From assembly GCA_016110215.1 (NCBI GenBank), contig JADWQD010000019.1, forward strand, positions 124,001-188,000: 64,000 nt of DNA, in the 5' to 3' direction. Origin of the DNA: Capronia americana (taxonomy: Eukaryota; Ascomycota; Eurotiomycetes; Chaetothyriales; Herpotrichiellaceae). Positions within the stretch are counted from its first letter, which is position 1. Each line of letters opens with the position of its first letter. The position numbers and the translations under genes are program-made. Below are positions 25,145 through 36,010 of the stretch, in pieces. Under the pieces are notes generated by a model that saw only the letters and a list, made by a program, of their open reading frames with translations, had not been told where the DNA came from and did not search any database.

Positions 25145-26056
25145 TCACGCCGACGTCCCGTCCGACCACTTGCGATGCCAGCGCTCACAGTTCGGATCGA
25201 CCCAGTTGTCGGTGCAGTTCTGGACGAAGATGGAGTAGAATCCGCAGCTGGTCTCCCAGAAGCCGAAGCCGCCGAAGCTGTGGCTGTTGCGTTGGCATTT
25301 GTTGATCGCGTGCCCAAGGCCGGCGCGGCAGGCTGAGGTCTGGTTGTCGACGGAGCACTGCTCGGGCGTGCCGGACATGTGGGTGACGTTGTTGAAGGTC
25401 AGGGGCCCGCCGCGAGAGAGCGAGAAGAGCGTGATGATCCCGGACAGTTCGATGGACGTGTAGTTCGTGGTCGTGTAGTTCGAGCTCGATGTGAGGGCGG
25501 TCAGGTCGGTCGGATATTCGTTGGAGCGGAACGAGTCACCTATATGGAATACGTTGTATTAGATGTCAGAACAGAGCGGGTGAGGTACTTCGATGGGGTG
25601 GTGGGCAGACCCTGATAGGGAAGGGGGAGTGGTTGAAATATGTAGGATGCAAACATGAAAACAACCGAGGACGTGTGGATGGGTGGGTATTGACAAGGAA
25701 CTGATGGTATGTAATCTACCTTGAACGGGGAAATTAGCTGGCTGATACAAGTCGTCGCAGAAGAGCTCGACCAGGCGTGTCGCCGTTGGAGGGTCGATCA
25801 TCCAAGGGGCCCCTTCTGTGGCGCAGATCGCCCATGGCGTGTAGGTGTCTGTGGTTGTCGAGGTCGCGTATGCCGACTCGAAGTCGGTGAAGGGGGTGTG
25901 AGAAGGTGGATTGGACGTCGTCAGCGGTGCTGGAGAAGCGTAGGTGGCATAGACTGGAGTTTGCGCGTGGGTCACGGGGACGAGGCGACTGAAGCCAAGG
26001 AGAAGGAGAAGGAGGAGGATCTTTGGGAGACCGGTCGCATTGGCGAAATCGGCCAT
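25145..26056 (-). CDS. Cysteine-rich, N-glycosylated secreted protein, unknown family
   Basis: Two exons, 25720-26056 and 25145-25539, give 243 aa; the 180-nt intron runs GTAGAT..TATAG. The N-terminus (ILLLLLLLGFSRLVPVTHAQ) is a clear signal peptide, and the mature chain starts near residue 32. There are eight cysteines: AIC, LFC, QCS, SAC, NKC, TSC, QNC and PNC. An even number suits disulfides. There are at least five N-glycosylation sequons (NYT twice, NVT, NQT, NCT). There is no GPI signal or catalytic motif that I recognise. It could be an effector-like or cell-wall protein; that is inference from composition only. Confidence 0.8.
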
Positions 26057-26480
26057 TATGAGTGGGGGTCCTCAAACTGTGAAGAGGTAAAGAGATATGG
26101 AGAGTATAGGTGGTCTCGCGATTGAATAACACAGCCGATGATGTTTTAGAAACAGTTCCAAGCCAGGCGTGAGAGCAATCAGAAGGAAAGTAAATTCTGT
26201 CTCTAAGGCGGAAGATGGATGACGTTCTGTAGTAGAATTAGAAGTGAATGGTAGGATCGTCGAGCAGGCCAACCTCGAGCGGAAACGAGGTCTTTCTGAC
26301 TGGAGAGTCGTTCCAGCGGGAGCTTGAATGATGGAGTATTGTCCAACTTTTGTTCATGCGCCTGGAGAAGGGTCACACAGGTAACGACGCTGATACCCTT
26401 CACCATCGTAAGCAAACTCATCCTCCAATGACCACATTCCTAGAGAGGTCGGGCAATGGCAGAGCGGCTTGCAGCAGGAT

Positions 26481-27705
26481 TCAGAGCTTCGAAGAAATCG
26501 CAGGATCTCGTTTCTGCTTCAGCAGCCACTCCACTCCTTCCACCAGATCCTTCACCCACTTCTTGTTGATGGACAACTGCGGGTACATCGACCACCACAG
26601 ATGTGGAACTCCAGGATAAATCTCGAGTTTCGCGTGGCCCCCTGCCTGTCTGATCTTGTCGCAGTAGAAGATGGCGCTGTCTCTCCAGATGTCCATCTCG
26701 GCGGCTTGGTAATAAACGGGGCCTAGTCCGGAGTAATCGGTCTGCGTCAATGGTGTCACAGAGGGATCACTCGAATCAAAGCTTGCGATATCTGTGTCAG
26801 TACCGTTAGTGCTGCACCCATTCACGGCGTCGCGGCCAATTCAACTCACTTGCATACAGCGTGTTCATGGCACGCGTAGCTACAGGTCCGTCTTTGTACT
26901 TCTCCCAGCTCCCACGAGTCAGCTGCTCTGGGAACAGGCTGAGGATATTTCCCTTGGCGTCTTCGTAAGAGTGCGGCATTCCAGTGCATACGAGAAGATG
27001 GCCTGTCGGGGGAGGCTGCAGATGCTCGTCTCTCGCTTTAATGGCAGCCATGCATGTCGCATTTCCGCCTCCGGAGGCGCCGCCGGTAAGAAAGCCCTTG
27101 GAGAGGTCTCCCCCGAACGATTTTGCATTGATGGAGACCTGTCGCACCTCAGTCACAGGGCCTGGGGGCTGAAGCTGGAGGCGAACGTACCCATTTCAGA
27201 ATGTCGTAGGTGTCTAGGACAGGCGTGGGGAATAGCCATTCAGGAGCCAGGCGATATCCGACACTGACGATAATGATGCCCAGCCTCATGCAAAGGAGCT
27301 GACAGATGAACTCTTCGGTGTCGGGCCCGCCCATGCACCATGCACCGCTATGGGCATACACCATGACTGGGCAGGTGTCTGCAGGAGCGGAAGGCCGATA
27401 GATTCGGACAGTAATCACGTTGCCATCGCGAATAACGACGGGCCTGTCTTCTTCCGTCCACAGTCGCTGCTCTCCCAACGTCTCTCTGACGAAGGCGCTC
27501 TTCATGAACCGAACGTTTCCTTGCGCATGGAGCCGCCGGGTGTCTGACATCTTGTCGGGTCGCGGGAAGAAGAATTTGGGCATTCCATGTTTCTTCCATA
27601 TCTGGAGGGCATTAGTCAAGTGGTGGACGTCGCACGGCCGGGGAGGCGCACAGCAGCAAGCTCAGGGTCTGTCTCCGGGGGGATCGCCTTGCGGTTGTCC
27701 GTCAT
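26481..27705 (-). CDS. Alpha/beta hydrolase (HSL/lipase-esterase-like)
   Basis: Four exons in reverse: 27652-27705, 27191-27601, 26850-27138 and 26481-26791, giving 354 aa. The first exon is only 54 nt (MTDNRKAIPPETDPELAA) and joins IWKKHGMP, a normal family N-terminus. Features are an oxyanion block HSGAW at 102-106 in place of the usual HGGG, YRLAPE, a nucleophile elbow GGASGGG with Ser177, Asp285 in EMDIWRD, and His315 in YPGVPH. This completes a Ser-Asp-His triad. There is no signal peptide, so it is probably intracellular and acts on small esters, amides or lactones. An alternative acceptor for exon 3, nine bases upstream, also keeps frame. The neighbouring SDR is divergent, with 0.8 kb between the starts. 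Confidence 0.87.
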
Positions 27706-28505
27706 TGTGCAAGCCTCGCACTCCTGTAACTAGTGTCGTCGGTGTTGGTGTGTCTGCCAAGGCGCAGGTTCTTGTGGACTTCGGTCTCGACTTATATCAA
27801 TGCGCGGCCTATTCGCAGTAATTACCCAGCATATCCTCCGGGATAATTAGTATCCCTAGGGGATAAGCTGACTGATGGGACCATGTTTCGGGCCCATTTT
27901 GAGGATAAGCGACTGGAACACTGGTACCTTCTCCAGACCGTACACGTTGACCCACAAGCGATGTCAAGGCTCGTAGTCTGTTCAGACGCGGACGAACTGC
28001 CCGCAACCGCTGACAAGAGTGATAGCAGTCTACTCTGTATTAGGCATTAGAGGATGGCATTTGATGGCCCCGACTGACATAATCATAGCCACTGCAACAG
28101 GTAAGCATCATTAGTGCTCTCTAGGGCACCTAGTATTCCTATTTTGTACGAGTAGGTTCTATTGCTGCGCGCTGTCAGATCCGGGGTGGGCAGAGATCGA
28201 AGGTGCCTCAGTGTGCTCCCCGGAAAGGCCCGGGCGACGGGTTCCTTCTCCGGACGCCGCCTAGAAGTAGCAAGTTAGGCGGCGCTCGTCAACCTCGGCT
28301 GTTTGAGCGACCAATCCACCATCCGGCCGTCGTCCACCGGAACCTGGCACCATCTAATCATGAATTGTCAACAGCGACATGCCGTCAATTGTTCGGCAAT
28401 AGCTCGAAGTATATCTGTCGACGCTTTCCCCGGCCAATCCAGTTGACCTCTTACCCCGGACTTTCACAGCATAACAACCGGCACATCCAGACGACGCGGG
28501 ACAAG

Positions 28506-29410
28506 ATGGGCAGCGCACAGCACGACGTCGAACTCCATGACTTCGGCAGCATTTTCAGCCTCGAGGGCAAGGTCGCTGTCGTAACTGGCGGCTCTCGAGG
28601 CCTCGGTCTGAATGCCGCTTCTGGGTAAGCTCGACAACCTTCTCCCTGATAATGCGGTCGCTGATCCGTGATGCCAGGCTCATGCAAGCCGGCTGCTCAA
28701 AAGTCTACATAACCTCGCGCAAAGCAAAGGCATGCGAAGAAGCCGTCGCAGCCCTCAATGCCCTTCCTAACAAGCGACCTGGGGCCGTCGCCATCTCCGT
28801 GCCTGCCGATTCCTCCAAGATCTCAGAGATCGAGCGTCTAGCTGCGGAAGTGGCAAAGACCACCGATCATGTCGATATCCTGTTTGCCAACGCTGGCGCC
28901 ACGTGGGGAGCTCCCTTCGAGACACACCCCGAGAGTGCGTTCAGCAAGGTCATGGACTTGAATGTCAAGAGCGTGTTCTACACTGTCCAGAAATTTGCCC
29001 CTCTGCTGCAGAAGCGAGCCACCATCGAGAGCCCTAGCAGGATCATTGTGACTGCGAGTGTCGCCGGTCTAGGCGTAGGCACACTGGGCGAAAACGCGAC
29101 GTTCGCATACAGTGTTTCGAAGGCCGCAGCGATCCATCTGGCGAAGAATCTCGCTGTCGAGCTGGGTCCACGGGGGATTATCACCAACGCCATTGCACCA
29201 GGCTTTTACCCGACCAAGATGGCTTCTGGACTGATGGAGTTGCAAGGAGGAGCGGCCGCGTTGGCCGCCGAAGTCCCCAACAAGAGACTTGGGCAGCCTG
29301 AAGACATTGCCGGCTTGGTGGTGTTTTTGAGCAGCCGAGCTGCTGGACACATCAACGGCGCCGTTATCACAACAGATGGTGGATCACTGCTCTCAAGAGG
29401 GAAACTATAG
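28506..29410 (+). CDS. Short-chain dehydrogenase/reductase (RhlG/gluconate-5-dehydrogenase-like)
   Basis: Two exons, 28506-28624 and 28678-29410, give 283 aa. This is a classical SDR: cofactor motif TGGSRGLG at 27-34, NAG at 111-113, catalytic Ser167, and Tyr184/Lys188 in YSVSK. The C-terminal PGFYPTKM and GAVITTDGGSLL blocks are also typical. Closest in style are NADPH-dependent 3-oxoacyl/rhamnolipid-type reductases and sugar-acid dehydrogenases; the substrate is not predictable. The stop TAG is half of a CTATAG palindrome whose other half is the stop of the convergent P450 gene. Confidence 0.92.
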
Positions 29411-31332
29411 ACGTGACACAATGTATATGTATATTGGGTTTGCCACCACGCCTAACTCGATCATCTCGTGACCGGCGTCAATTTGACGTTGAGCGGCTGA
29501 AGCTCCCAGAGAACCTATTCCTGCTGTCAGCGGACTCGGTGGCGCGTTCGAAGAGACACCCACGTAAAACCGAGCGTCTTCCACCCACGTTGAATGATCT
29601 CCATCGAGTTCCATGTCGAAATGCCACAGCAATTTTGCAATGACCAGCCGTGCCTCCGTGAGTGCCACCCTAAGCATTTCGTCAGCATCACTACAGCAAG
29701 TGGGGAGCAGGCCAAACTTGCTGCTTGCCAATGCAGTTCCTGGGGCCAAGGCTGAATGGCTTGAGTATCTCGTCGGTTCGCAGTCCTGCCGGTCCTTTCG
29801 TGCCCAGTTCGTCAAGCCACCTCTCCGGTCTGAACTCCTCGGGGTTATTGAAGAGTCGATTTGATCGTCCCATATGCCACTGTCCTGCGTTGGCGTTAGT
29901 ACCAAATCCCGTTTTTGGACATCTCGAACCAGGGGCTTGAGACAAGGTCCGAGAGCTACTCACCCATGGACACGTATGTCTAGATATCAATCAAAGAGTC
30001 AGCAGGGTCTCTCAAGGATGAAGGGCCGAAGCATTTCCAAAGACTTACGCCGCCCGGAATGTAATCTCCCGCGATCATATGCCCTCCCTTTGGCGTCGTT
30101 CGAGGGGTGATATAACTCGCGATGGGGAAGATTCTCAGCGCCTCGTCGACCGTCGCTTTCAGGTAAGGCAGATTCGACGTGGCTCTGATCGTGATCTCCT
30201 CGGGACTTGTGAAACTCGATCGGATCTCCTGCTGCAGCTTCTTCAACACTCTTGGTGTCTTGAGGAGATGGTAGAAGGTGCCGCTCAAGCATGAACTCGT
30301 CGTCTCCGCCCCGGCCCCGACGATGAGGATCGAATTCGCCGTGACTTCCTTTTCGGTCAGGCGGTTGCCGTCCTTCATCTCCCGCAGCATGAGACCGACG
30401 ATATCCGGTCGTTTCTTGTCCTGATTCTCCGCGGCGCCTGGTGGTGGTGCCTTGTCCGAGTATTCGCGGGCCAGTCGTTGGTTCACCGCCCTGACGGCCT
30501 CGTTGAAGAAGTTGTCCCGCTCGTCGAGTTGCTTCTTCGACAGCAGCGGCGTCAGCATGGCCTCTGTGATGCCGAATCGGCGGAACTGGTTGAAGATGGC
30601 GATGTTCTTGAGACCGTGGAGGAGGAACTTCGGCCACTGGTGCATCCGCCGCAGTTTCAGGCATTCGAATTCCTGATCGAGCGCCAGTTGGCCGATCACA
30701 TCGTTGAGCGTCCAGAGGAACCATTGGACCATGTTCTGCGATCCGCCCTGGCGGCAGGCCTCGCGGAGCTGACTGCACAGTAAGTCGACGTAGTGCTGCA
30801 TCACGGGCTCGACTTCCAAGATCCCGGCGTTGAGGAACGCCGGGTTGGCAAGGCGCCTCAGTCGGGCGTGTTCAGCGTCACTCGCCATGATGAGGCTCTC
30901 GGGCAGCTTTCGCGCGTCGGCTCGTCCGAAGTGGAACTCGGTCTTCTGCAGCTGAGGCCGCGTGTTGTAGATTTGCGGCCACGCTTCCGGGTTGGTAAAG
31001 GACAGCTCGTCCGGCGCGATACGCACGGTCGGGCCATACTGGCTGTGGATGGCGTCGATGCACTGGTAGAGGTCGCCGCGCGCTTGATGCCACGACGCTG
31101 CCAGACGGGTTGCTCGCCACAGAAGTGGGCCGGGATATTTCGCCAGTGGATGAAAGGGAGAGACGTTGTAGATGAGCCTCAGGATGGAAAATCCAATGAT
31201 CTATCAGTCTCGGTCTCAGCACTGCTGTTATGTAGAAACAAACGGACATCAGCCTACCGCGGTCACGGCGTATGCCCAGTACCAAACCGCAAGAGAGGCG
31301 TAGTGCCACACTCCCGCGACATTGATTTCCAT
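29405..31332 (-). CDS. Cytochrome P450 monooxygenase
   Basis: Five exons in reverse: 31258-31332, 30049-31200, 29965-29980 (16 nt), 29722-29884 and 29405-29669, giving 556 aa. The N-terminal hydrophobic anchor is shared by exons 1 and 2 and followed by KYPGPLLWRAT. The I-helix is GAGAETTSS, the K-helix EALR, then FRPERW and the heme-binding FSLGPRNCIG with Cys465. The 16-nt exon supplies TYVSM between YIPGG and GQWHMG and restores the standard IPGGTxVS..QW spacing. The fourth intron must use a GC donor (GCAAGT) to keep GKQVALTEARL in frame. The C-terminus runs some 45 residues beyond the usual end, so the last exon may be imperfect. The style is that of fungal isotrichodermin-hydroxylase-like P450s in the ER membrane. 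Confidence 0.9.
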
Positions 31333-32120
31333 TGCAGGCCGTCGTCTTTACGGAGTGAATTTTGGTGAATAGCTGGAAATTAGATCAAGTTCATTCTTTT
31401 GGGGGTGTATTATGTGCCTTAAGACCCCCAACGACATGCCACGTCCTTTTTATTGGACTCGAAACGCGTGCCCCTTTCGATACGGAAGAGCCCACGAGCC
31501 CAGCGCCTCGCGTGGGAGTCTGAACTAGTGCTTATCATCTCGCCATCCTGCCATCCTGCCATCCTTTGATGAGAAGCCAAGTCCCCAGCTTCGAAATGGA
31601 CACGCGGTGGGGGCGAGGGGAGGGCTGTCCGGGTAAAGACATATCCAACTTGTTACCAAGCGCAGTCAGCCCCTGTAGCGACAGTATGTAAGCAGCCACC
31701 GCCACGCAAGGCAGCCAGCGAGATCATCCATACGGGGTACCTTTGCGTATAGAGAGAGGAATACCTCGTAGCTGGGCACTTGTTAAAGCAAGCGCGACAG
31801 CAAGTGTTCTCCGTACTTCATACAGACGGTGGTAATCCTTTCTCCTGGGTTTGTTGGCGAGCTGCCTAAACCTTACATACATGCAGTACTGTGTATATAC
31901 AATGAGAGCACCTGGAAGTCAAGATTAGGCGTGATGAATGTAGTATGGGATCAGGCGTATGATCAGGCAACCCTTGAGTCACGCCCGACGTCGCTTGGTT
32001 AGGCCTCTGCTCCTTTATCAGCAACTCAAGGCTGTAAAGTGTCAGCATTTCGCTTCGATTCAACATGATCTAGCTCCTCTTCTATGGTGATCTCCTACCC
32101 GTATGGCAGGACGTCCCTCT
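31333..32120. other. Intergenic between P450 start and GH105 stop
   Basis: The P450 promoter lies here. A CCATCCTG triplication occurs near 31540-31563. No gene is supported. Confidence 0.5.
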
Positions 32121-33257
32121 CTACCTGTACACCCTGAGGAATTCCACCAGCGCCATCATGGCCATAGCCTGGCCGTAGGGCATACTGGTCCGTTCGATGT
32201 CGAGGTAATGCTTGAGATCTCTCCCCATACCCGTGCCGAAACTGACATCGAGCAATTCGCCTTCCGTGGTGATCCGCTGAATGACGGCTTTGACTGCCTT
32301 CATCGCAACGTCGGTGTATTGGCTCGAGATATAGCGTTTCCGTATTGACTTCAACAGACCGTACGCGAAGCCCGCCGTCGCCGATGCCTCTCGGTAACTG
32401 CCTTCTTCCTCTGGGACATCGAGGAGGGTGCGCCACGTCCCATCCGCAGCCTGTAAGCGGCGCAGAGCCCGGCATTGCGCTTCGAGCACACTGGCGAGGT
32501 AGAGTCTCAGCCCATCTTCCGGCGGCAAGTCCAACAGCTCGATGAAATCCGGTATGGCGATCGTCAACCAGCTGTTTCCACGCGCCCATCGTGCTCGCGC
32601 GAAATTATGGCCCACACCGCCCGGTGAATTCTCGTCGAATTCCCAGCCGTGGAAGAAAAGCCCGGTCTGAGGATCGTACAGATATTGAATGTGCAGCAGG
32701 AACTGACGCTTTGCTTCCTCAACGTAATGCGGGCGATTGAGAAGCTTCCCGATCTTTGCCAGTGGCATGATCGTCATCATGAGGGTATCATCCCAGAGCT
32801 GATTGTGGTTGAATTCGAGGTAGGTGATGTGCTGCATGCCCCCGAAGCTGGTTCGAGGTAGGTCGTGCATGGCCCACTCGGCCCAGCTGTCAAGCCAGGG
32901 CAGAAAACTCCGCTCTCCCGTCTCTTCGTACAGATATGCAAGAGTGAGGAACACGGCCATGGTGTTGATGTTCTTGGTGGTCCCCTCGGCCAACCGTGCG
33001 CTGAACCAATCGTTCATCACCTTGAGCGCCAGAGGTGAGGAAGTCAGTGCATGATACTGGTACAAGCCATAAAGACCGATGCCGTGGGTCCACTCCCAGT
33101 CATTCCATCCCTTGGTGTCAATAACTCTTCCATCAGGCAGTTTGAGTAGGAAGTGCCCTGTGTCGTCTTTGATGTTAACGAGGTTGTCGATCAACAATTC
33201 GATCTTCTCAGACACATCTTTGCCCGTCAACCCCTCGATGAGCAAAGGTGAAGGCAT
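32121..33257 (-). CDS. GH105 unsaturated rhamnogalacturonyl hydrolase
   Basis: Intronless, 378 aa, starting at ATG 33257. Family GH105 enzymes cleave the unsaturated uronic acid from disaccharides left by rhamnogalacturonan lyases, using a vinyl-ether hydration mechanism. The (alpha/alpha)6 barrel motifs are visible: GWNDWEWTHGIGLYGL near 50-65, NHNQLWDDTLMM at 150-161 (the Asp156/157 region expected to be catalytic), HGWEFDENSPG, FARARWARGNSW, and PYGQAMAMMAL at the end. There is no signal peptide, in keeping with a cytoplasmic enzyme that needs imported substrate. It is divergent from an ACS-family MFS transporter with 510 bp between the starts. Confidence 0.92.
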   Translation of the reverse strand: MPSPLLIEGLTGKDVSEKIELLIDNLVNIKDDTGHFLLKLPDGRVIDTKGWNDWEWTHGIGLYGLYQYHALTSSPLALKVMNDWFSARLAEGTTKNINTMAVFLTLAYLYEETGERSFLPWLDSWAEWAMHDLPRTSFGGMQHITYLEFNHNQLWDDTLMMTIMPLAKIGKLLNRPHYVEEAKRQFLLHIQYLYDPQTGLFFHGWEFDENSPGGVGHNFARARWARGNSWLTIAIPDFIELLDLPPEDGLRLYLASVLEAQCRALRRLQAADGTWRTLLDVPEEEGSYREASATAGFAYGLLKSIRKRYISSQYTDVAMKAVKAVIQRITTEGELLDVSFGTGMGRDLKHYLDIERTSMPYGQAMAMMALVEFLRVYR

Positions 33258-33767
33258 GATTCCGTTCAGCGTGCTCCGTCCCTGTCCAGCACGCCATGAA
33301 GCGCCGTTTGCAGTACCCCTTTATCACCTGTGCATCAAACAAGTAACTTTCTCGGTCGGCGTTAGATGCACCGAGATGGACGAGAGTGACCGTGGAGGCT
33401 TGCTGCAGCCAAGAGTTGGCTTGAGAATTGGGAGCAATTTTTTCCCGGCTTCATGTGCTACAATAGGTAGGTGATCGGCCGGGGTAGCCCATGGGGAATG
33501 GGGGGGCCAGGGACGCCCACACATCCAGATGGAGAGATATTCCGGAGGAGTTGAGCCGACCTGTTCTTCAACCTCGATACCTCGAGAAGTCAAATTGCGT
33601 TCGGTTGATCCTCCTCCGAACCTGTCGCTTGATTGTCGTCCGAGCAGTATGGAGAGGGATCCATATAAGGACAAAATCCACACCACGGGGGTGTTGTGCT
33701 GGGGGCCAGCTGCTGCATCAGCTGAGACAGACTCTCTTCCGCCGACGAACATTTGTTGACTATCACT
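33258..33767. promoter_or_regulatory. Divergent promoter of GH105 and MFS transporter
   Basis: 510 bp between two start codons. A TATAA at 33664-33668 lies 100 bp before the transporter ATG. The layout allows shared control of both genes. I found no match I trust to a known pectin-regulator site. Confidence 0.5.
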
Positions 33768-35844
33768 ATGGCGGGCTCCGACCATATTGTCACTGAGACT
33801 GCTCCCGCAGCTGGGACGGAGAAGTCTGCTGTCGAGAAGCAGGATATCTCTCAGATCGAGAGGGTCATGTCGGGTAGCAGCGAGCTCCAAAAGGATTTCG
33901 TCGACTATGATCGTATCGACAAAGACGTCGCCAAGTACGCAAGCACCACTCAAGTCGTGATCTCTGCGGAAGAGAATAAACGACTGAAACGGATGATTGA
34001 CCGCCGCGTTCTTGCGATCATGATACCGACGTATTTCCTTCAGGCTCTCGACAAGGGCACCATGTCATTGTGAGTCTCTTCCAGCAGCCGGATCCATGTT
34101 CCTAGAAGTCTCCCAGACTCCCAATTCTCTATTACCGTTTTCGAAACTGATGAGGAGACAGCGCAAGCATCATGGGCATCAGAGAAGACCTGAACCTGCA
34201 TGCGCAGCAAGTGGGTGGTATCTTTCCATCTTCGTAACGTGACGACTGACCATAGCAATAGTACTCTTGGCTCACAACCTGCATCTATGTGAGTCTGTCC
34301 CGTCCAGTGTCTATCATGGTGCTCTCGGGGCTTTCTCTTGCGCCAAGCGTTGCCCTGATGGTGGTGCTAATCTGGCGTCAACATTAGATCGCCATTTTGG
34401 TTGTCGAGTATCCAACGAACTGGACCTTGCAGCGTGTGCCCATCGCCAAATATCTATCCCTAAACATTTGTCTATGGGGAACAATACTTGCTCTTCACTC
34501 CGTTGCCAAGAACTTTACCGCACTCGTGGCCCTGAGGACATTGCTCGGCATATTTGAGGCCGTCTGCCAGCCATGCTTTCTCATCCTCAGTTCTATGTGG
34601 TACAGGAGAGAAGAACAGGCTGAGACCGTCACCTGGTGGTATCTTGGAAATTCGTTTCAGCAGATCGTGGGAGGCCTTCTTGCGTACTGTTTCACCAAAA
34701 TCGAGTCGGGACCGTTGAAGTCGTGGCAGGCAATTTTTATCGCCTATGGCTGCTTCTCCGTTCTGTGGGGCATCTTTGTCGGCTGGTGGATGCCAGATTC
34801 ACCGATGAAGGCGAAGTGCTTCTCGGAGGAGGACAAGACATTGATGGTCGAGCGGGTGAGAAGTAACCAGACTGGGTTGCAGAACAAGAAGTTCAGGCTG
34901 GAGCAAGTCAAGGAGGCATTCCTCGACCCGCAAACGTACTGTTACTGCCTGATCCAGATCTGTACGACTCTTCCCACGTCTGGCCTGGGAGCCTTTGCCA
35001 ACATCATCATATCGGGTCAGTGGAGCAGATCTCTTTGGTGCCGGAAAACTGACGTCGACTAGGATTCAACTTCACGGTCCTCCAGACCCAGTTGCTTGCC
35101 ATGGTCCTAGGTGCCGTGATCATGGTCACCCTGCTCAGCTCGACTTGGCTTGTCAAGAAATACCATCAGAATTGTTTGACCATGGGAGCATTTGTCATTC
35201 CGTACGTGCCGCCTTGGACCCGGCCGTGTTCGAGCTAACAGGCAATTAGATCCTTCGCTGGTACAATCGTCCTGATGACTGTGAAGAATAAGGACACAGC
35301 GACGAAAGCTGGTCTCCTTGTCAGCTATTACATTGTCCTCTCGTTCTGGGCTGCGCAGACACTGGCGATGAGCATGCTATCCCGCAATGTTGGTGGCCAA
35401 ACGAAGAAATCAGTGGTGGTCACGATGAATTTCGTGTCCTGGTAAGTCAGCTGATAAGAGATCCATGATCGGACTCGAACTGGGCCTGACACTTTCACAG
35501 GTGTGCTGGAAATGCCATAGGGCCTCAGGTGTTTCTATCGTGGAACGCGCCCCGATATTTGATAGCGTTCTCCACGCACGTGAGTTTTTCCGTCAAACCT
35601 GTGCTGCTGGACTTCTCCTGTTCGTCTTGATACAGAACTTGACTGCTAACGGGAAACGCAGATGGGCTGTTACGTCCTGCTGGTGATCGTCATTGTTTTC
35701 CTCCGCTTCCACCTCACGCGGGAAAACCGGAGGAAGGATGAGCTGGCGTCTGCTGGTATCCGGGAAGCCAGAGATGAGACCTATGTGCACGCATTCGATG
35801 ACTTGACCGACCGCGAGAACGCCAACTTCAGGTACATTTATTGA
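33768..35844 (+). CDS. MFS transporter, allantoate-permease (Dal5/ACS) family
   Basis: Eight exons: 33768-34069, 34162-34210, 34262-34288, 34388-35015, 35063-35201, 35250-35441, 35501-35579 and 35662-35844. All phases agree and give 532 aa. The N-terminal ~75 residues are polar and cytoplasmic. Helix 1 begins with RRVLAIMIPTYFLQALDKGTMS, and the ACS signature RTLLGIFEAVCQPCFLILSSMWYRREEQ follows. WWMPDSPMKAK marks the central loop. The C-terminal tail is charged (ENRRKDELAS...). This family moves anionic or small polar solutes such as allantoate, vitamins and sugar acids with a cation. The divergent GH105 suggests uronate-containing disaccharides as substrate (inference). Exons 2 and 3 are only 49 and 27 nt. 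Confidence 0.9.
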
Positions 35845-36010
35845 AGCACAAATGCAGGTGGACGTGCAGCTGGAAAGGGGGTAGGGGGGGTAGGGGGCAG
35901 GGGGGCGTTTGTTGTCCCATCAACAGCCGAAGTTCTTCCGTAATCGTCACGTACACATGGACCACCGACTGTGCGAAACGCATAGACCATCTCTCTCTGT
36001 AGCGTAAATC

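Noticed and set aside
30478..31368. Long plus-strand frames inside the P450 gene
   Set aside because: Antisense shadows of the GC-rich second exon; no domain.
33324..33953. 209-codon minus-strand frame across the GH105/transporter promoter
   Set aside because: It begins inside transporter exon 1 on the opposite strand, has no domain, and the region reads as promoter.
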